Assembly: GCF_029030725.1 (NCBI RefSeq)
Contig: NZ_CP113162.1
Coordinates: forward strand, 1,362,501-1,426,500
From: [Pseudomonas] carboxydohydrogena
GTDB taxonomy: Bacteria > Pseudomonadota > Alphaproteobacteria > Rhizobiales > Xanthobacteraceae
DNA: 64,000 bases
Direction of reading: 5' to 3'
The translations under genes and the position numbers were made by a program. The notes under the pieces are model-generated. The model was given only the letters and a program-made list of their open reading frames with translations. It did not search any database and was not told the DNA's origin. Positions 62,992 to 64,000 of the stretch are shown in pieces. Each line of letters begins with the position of its first letter. Positions within the stretch are counted from its first letter, which is position 1.

Positions 62992-64000
62992 TCAGTTGCG
63001 AATGGTCATGCAACTGATGTCGGAACGCTTGAGCACCTTGCAGGCGGCTTCGGCGGAATCCTGACTGAGACCGGCGAAGCGGGCACGGTAATAGGTCTTG
63101 CGTCCCTTCGAGAACACTTCGGTGAAGGGATCGGCGCGGCCGAGATAGCGGCCTGCGTTTTCACGCGCGGCATTGAGGCGCTGGCGGGCTTCCGACTCGG
63201 ATTCAAGCGCGCCGACCTGAATGATCCATCCGCTGTGGGCCACGGGCTTGGTGCCGGTCGAAGGCGCGATGTCCTGCGACGGGGCGGCGGATGCGACGAC
63301 TTGCGGGGCAGGTGCGCTGGCTTCCATCGCGCGGGCCTGCGCGCCGAGCGTCATCGGGGGCGGGCCGCGATTGGGATCGGCATAGGCCATGGTGGAGGAG
63401 GGCGAGGGCGCGGGCGTGCCGATCGAGGCTTCACCGAGGCCGGGGGTGTTGCGGGTAATCACGATCGGCAGCGGTGCTGGGAAAGCGGGATGGCCTGCGG
63501 ATGCCGCGACAGATGCGGCGGGCGCGGCTTCAGGCGCTGCCTCGGCGACCGGCGCCGCATTCGCGGTTCTCGGCATCGCAGCCTTGATGGCGTTTTGGGC
63601 AATCGTCTTGGCCTGCGCCATGCGGACCTGAACCGTCTTGACGCGCACTGGTTTCATCGGCTCCGCCGAACCGGGAATGGCGGCGAGCTTTGAGGCGATC
63701 ACGCCGCTGGTGAGAGGTGCGGGCTCAGGCTTCGCGGCCGGCTCCGGCGCACGCGGCGCGGGCGTGGGAATAGACTCCGGTGCGGCGGAAGCAACCTCGA
63801 CGGGCGCGGGCGCCGGGCGGGACGGAGTCTTCGCGGCGGGCTCCTCGTCGCTGGCCGTGCGCGAGGGGTTGCGTTCGGTGATCGCGGCGACGGTGCGGCG
63901 CGTCGCGCCTTCGTCGAGATGCTCCGCGAGCAGCCTGCGCATGGTCGCATCGCGCGAGCCGCCGCTGCGGCCGCCGAGCACCACGCCGACGAGGTGGCGG
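62992..64000 (-). CDS. D-alanyl-D-alanine carboxypeptidase with SPOR domain, C-terminal part (5' end outside window)
   Basis: The frame stays open to the window edge on the minus strand. The first visible residues RHLVGVVLGGRSGGSRDATMRRLLAEHL match the end of the peptidase S11 domain. A long Ala/Pro-rich linker follows, then a SPOR domain in about the last 85 residues (SGWIIQVGALESESEARQRLNAA...YRARFAGLSQDSAEAACKVLKRSDISCMTI), which binds glycan strands lacking stem peptides at the septum. The enzyme trims pentapeptides. The active-site part is outside, so the family call rests on the end of that domain and on the SPOR domain. Confidence 0.82.
   Translation of the reverse strand, partial: RHLVGVVLGGRSGGSRDATMRRLLAEHLDEGATRRTVAAITERNPSRTASDEEPAAKTPSRPAPAPVEVASAAPESIPTPAPRAPEPAAKPEPAPLTSGVIASKLAAIPGSAEPMKPVRVKTVQVRMAQAKTIAQNAIKAAMPRTANAAPVAEAAPEAAPAASVAASAGHPAFPAPLPIVITRNTPGLGEASIGTPAPSPSSTMAYADPNRGPPPMTLGAQARAMEASAPAPQVVASAAPSQDIAPSTGTKPVAHSGWIIQVGALESESEARQRLNAARENAGRYLGRADPFTEVFSKGRKTYYRARFAGLSQDSAEAACKVLKRSDISCMTIRN

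Overview
The window is a contiguous, gene-dense, high-GC chromosomal segment of an alphaproteobacterium, most likely order Hyphomicrobiales (Rhizobiales), family Nitrobacteraceae/Bradyrhizobiaceae (Afipia, Oligotropha, Nitrobacter, Bradyrhizobium or Rhodopseudomonas type). The reasons are the ribosomal operon layout (no rpmJ after secY, no rpsD before rpoA), the short-LID adenylate kinase, an ATP12-type chaperone, DUF1489, DUF3253 and DUF3606 proteins, tctCBA, and intergenic palindromes of the kind common in that family. The genus is an inference. I see no phage, insertion sequence, integrase or CRISPR array.

Layout. 1-12845: the end of the S10 operon and the complete spc and alpha operons (rplW' to rplQ, with secY, adk and rpoA), closed by a strong terminator at 12960. 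The adk gene carries a lysine-rich histone-H1-like tail of about 115 residues. 13-20 kb: an SDR oxidoreductase, a quinone-reductase-like enzyme divergent from an HxlR regulator, a periplasmic Do/HtrA protease, RarA, an RluC/D-type pseudouridine synthase and an ATP12-like chaperone. 20.7-22.8 kb: a FliK-like protein and a free-standing FlhB C-terminal domain behind a perfect CtrA box. 23-33 kb: exported small proteins and carboxylate metabolism (PEP-mutase-family lyase, DapA-like enzyme, tricarboxylate-type MFS carrier, TctCBA system) with a tRNA-Arg. 33-38 kb: formaldehyde detoxification (frmA), DMT exporter, photolyase, 1-Cys peroxiredoxin. 38-49 kb: a CtrA-box hypothetical gene, phosphodiesterase, acylphosphatase, glycosyltransferase, LysR/tautomerase pair, lipB, a FliN-type SpoA protein, tRNA-Leu, MOSC protein, FemAB-like transferase, a candidate small RNA and dodecin. 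49-52 kb: LysR, an oxalate/formate-type (OFA) carrier and a 40-residue membrane peptide. 52-55 kb: an amidase and two tandem polysaccharide deacetylases, then an HTH gene with a perfect CtrA box. 55-64 kb: aldo/keto reductase, YdcF-like protein, GST, panC, a membrane hydrolase, a membrane J-protein, and the C-terminus of a D-Ala-D-Ala carboxypeptidase with a SPOR domain.

The most coherent unexplained signal is a scattered set of CtrA-type sites (TTAA-N7-TTAA): three perfect (20745, 38116, 54797) and two with one mismatch (45566, 48217). Four lie 41-47 nt before a start codon, and two of those genes are flagellar in type. The fifth lies just before a possible short transcript ending in an intrinsic terminator. 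Together they suggest cell-cycle/motility genes whose members include unknown proteins and perhaps a small RNA. Other points worth a look are the adk tail, the OFA carrier plus micro-protein, and the peptidoglycan-editing cluster.
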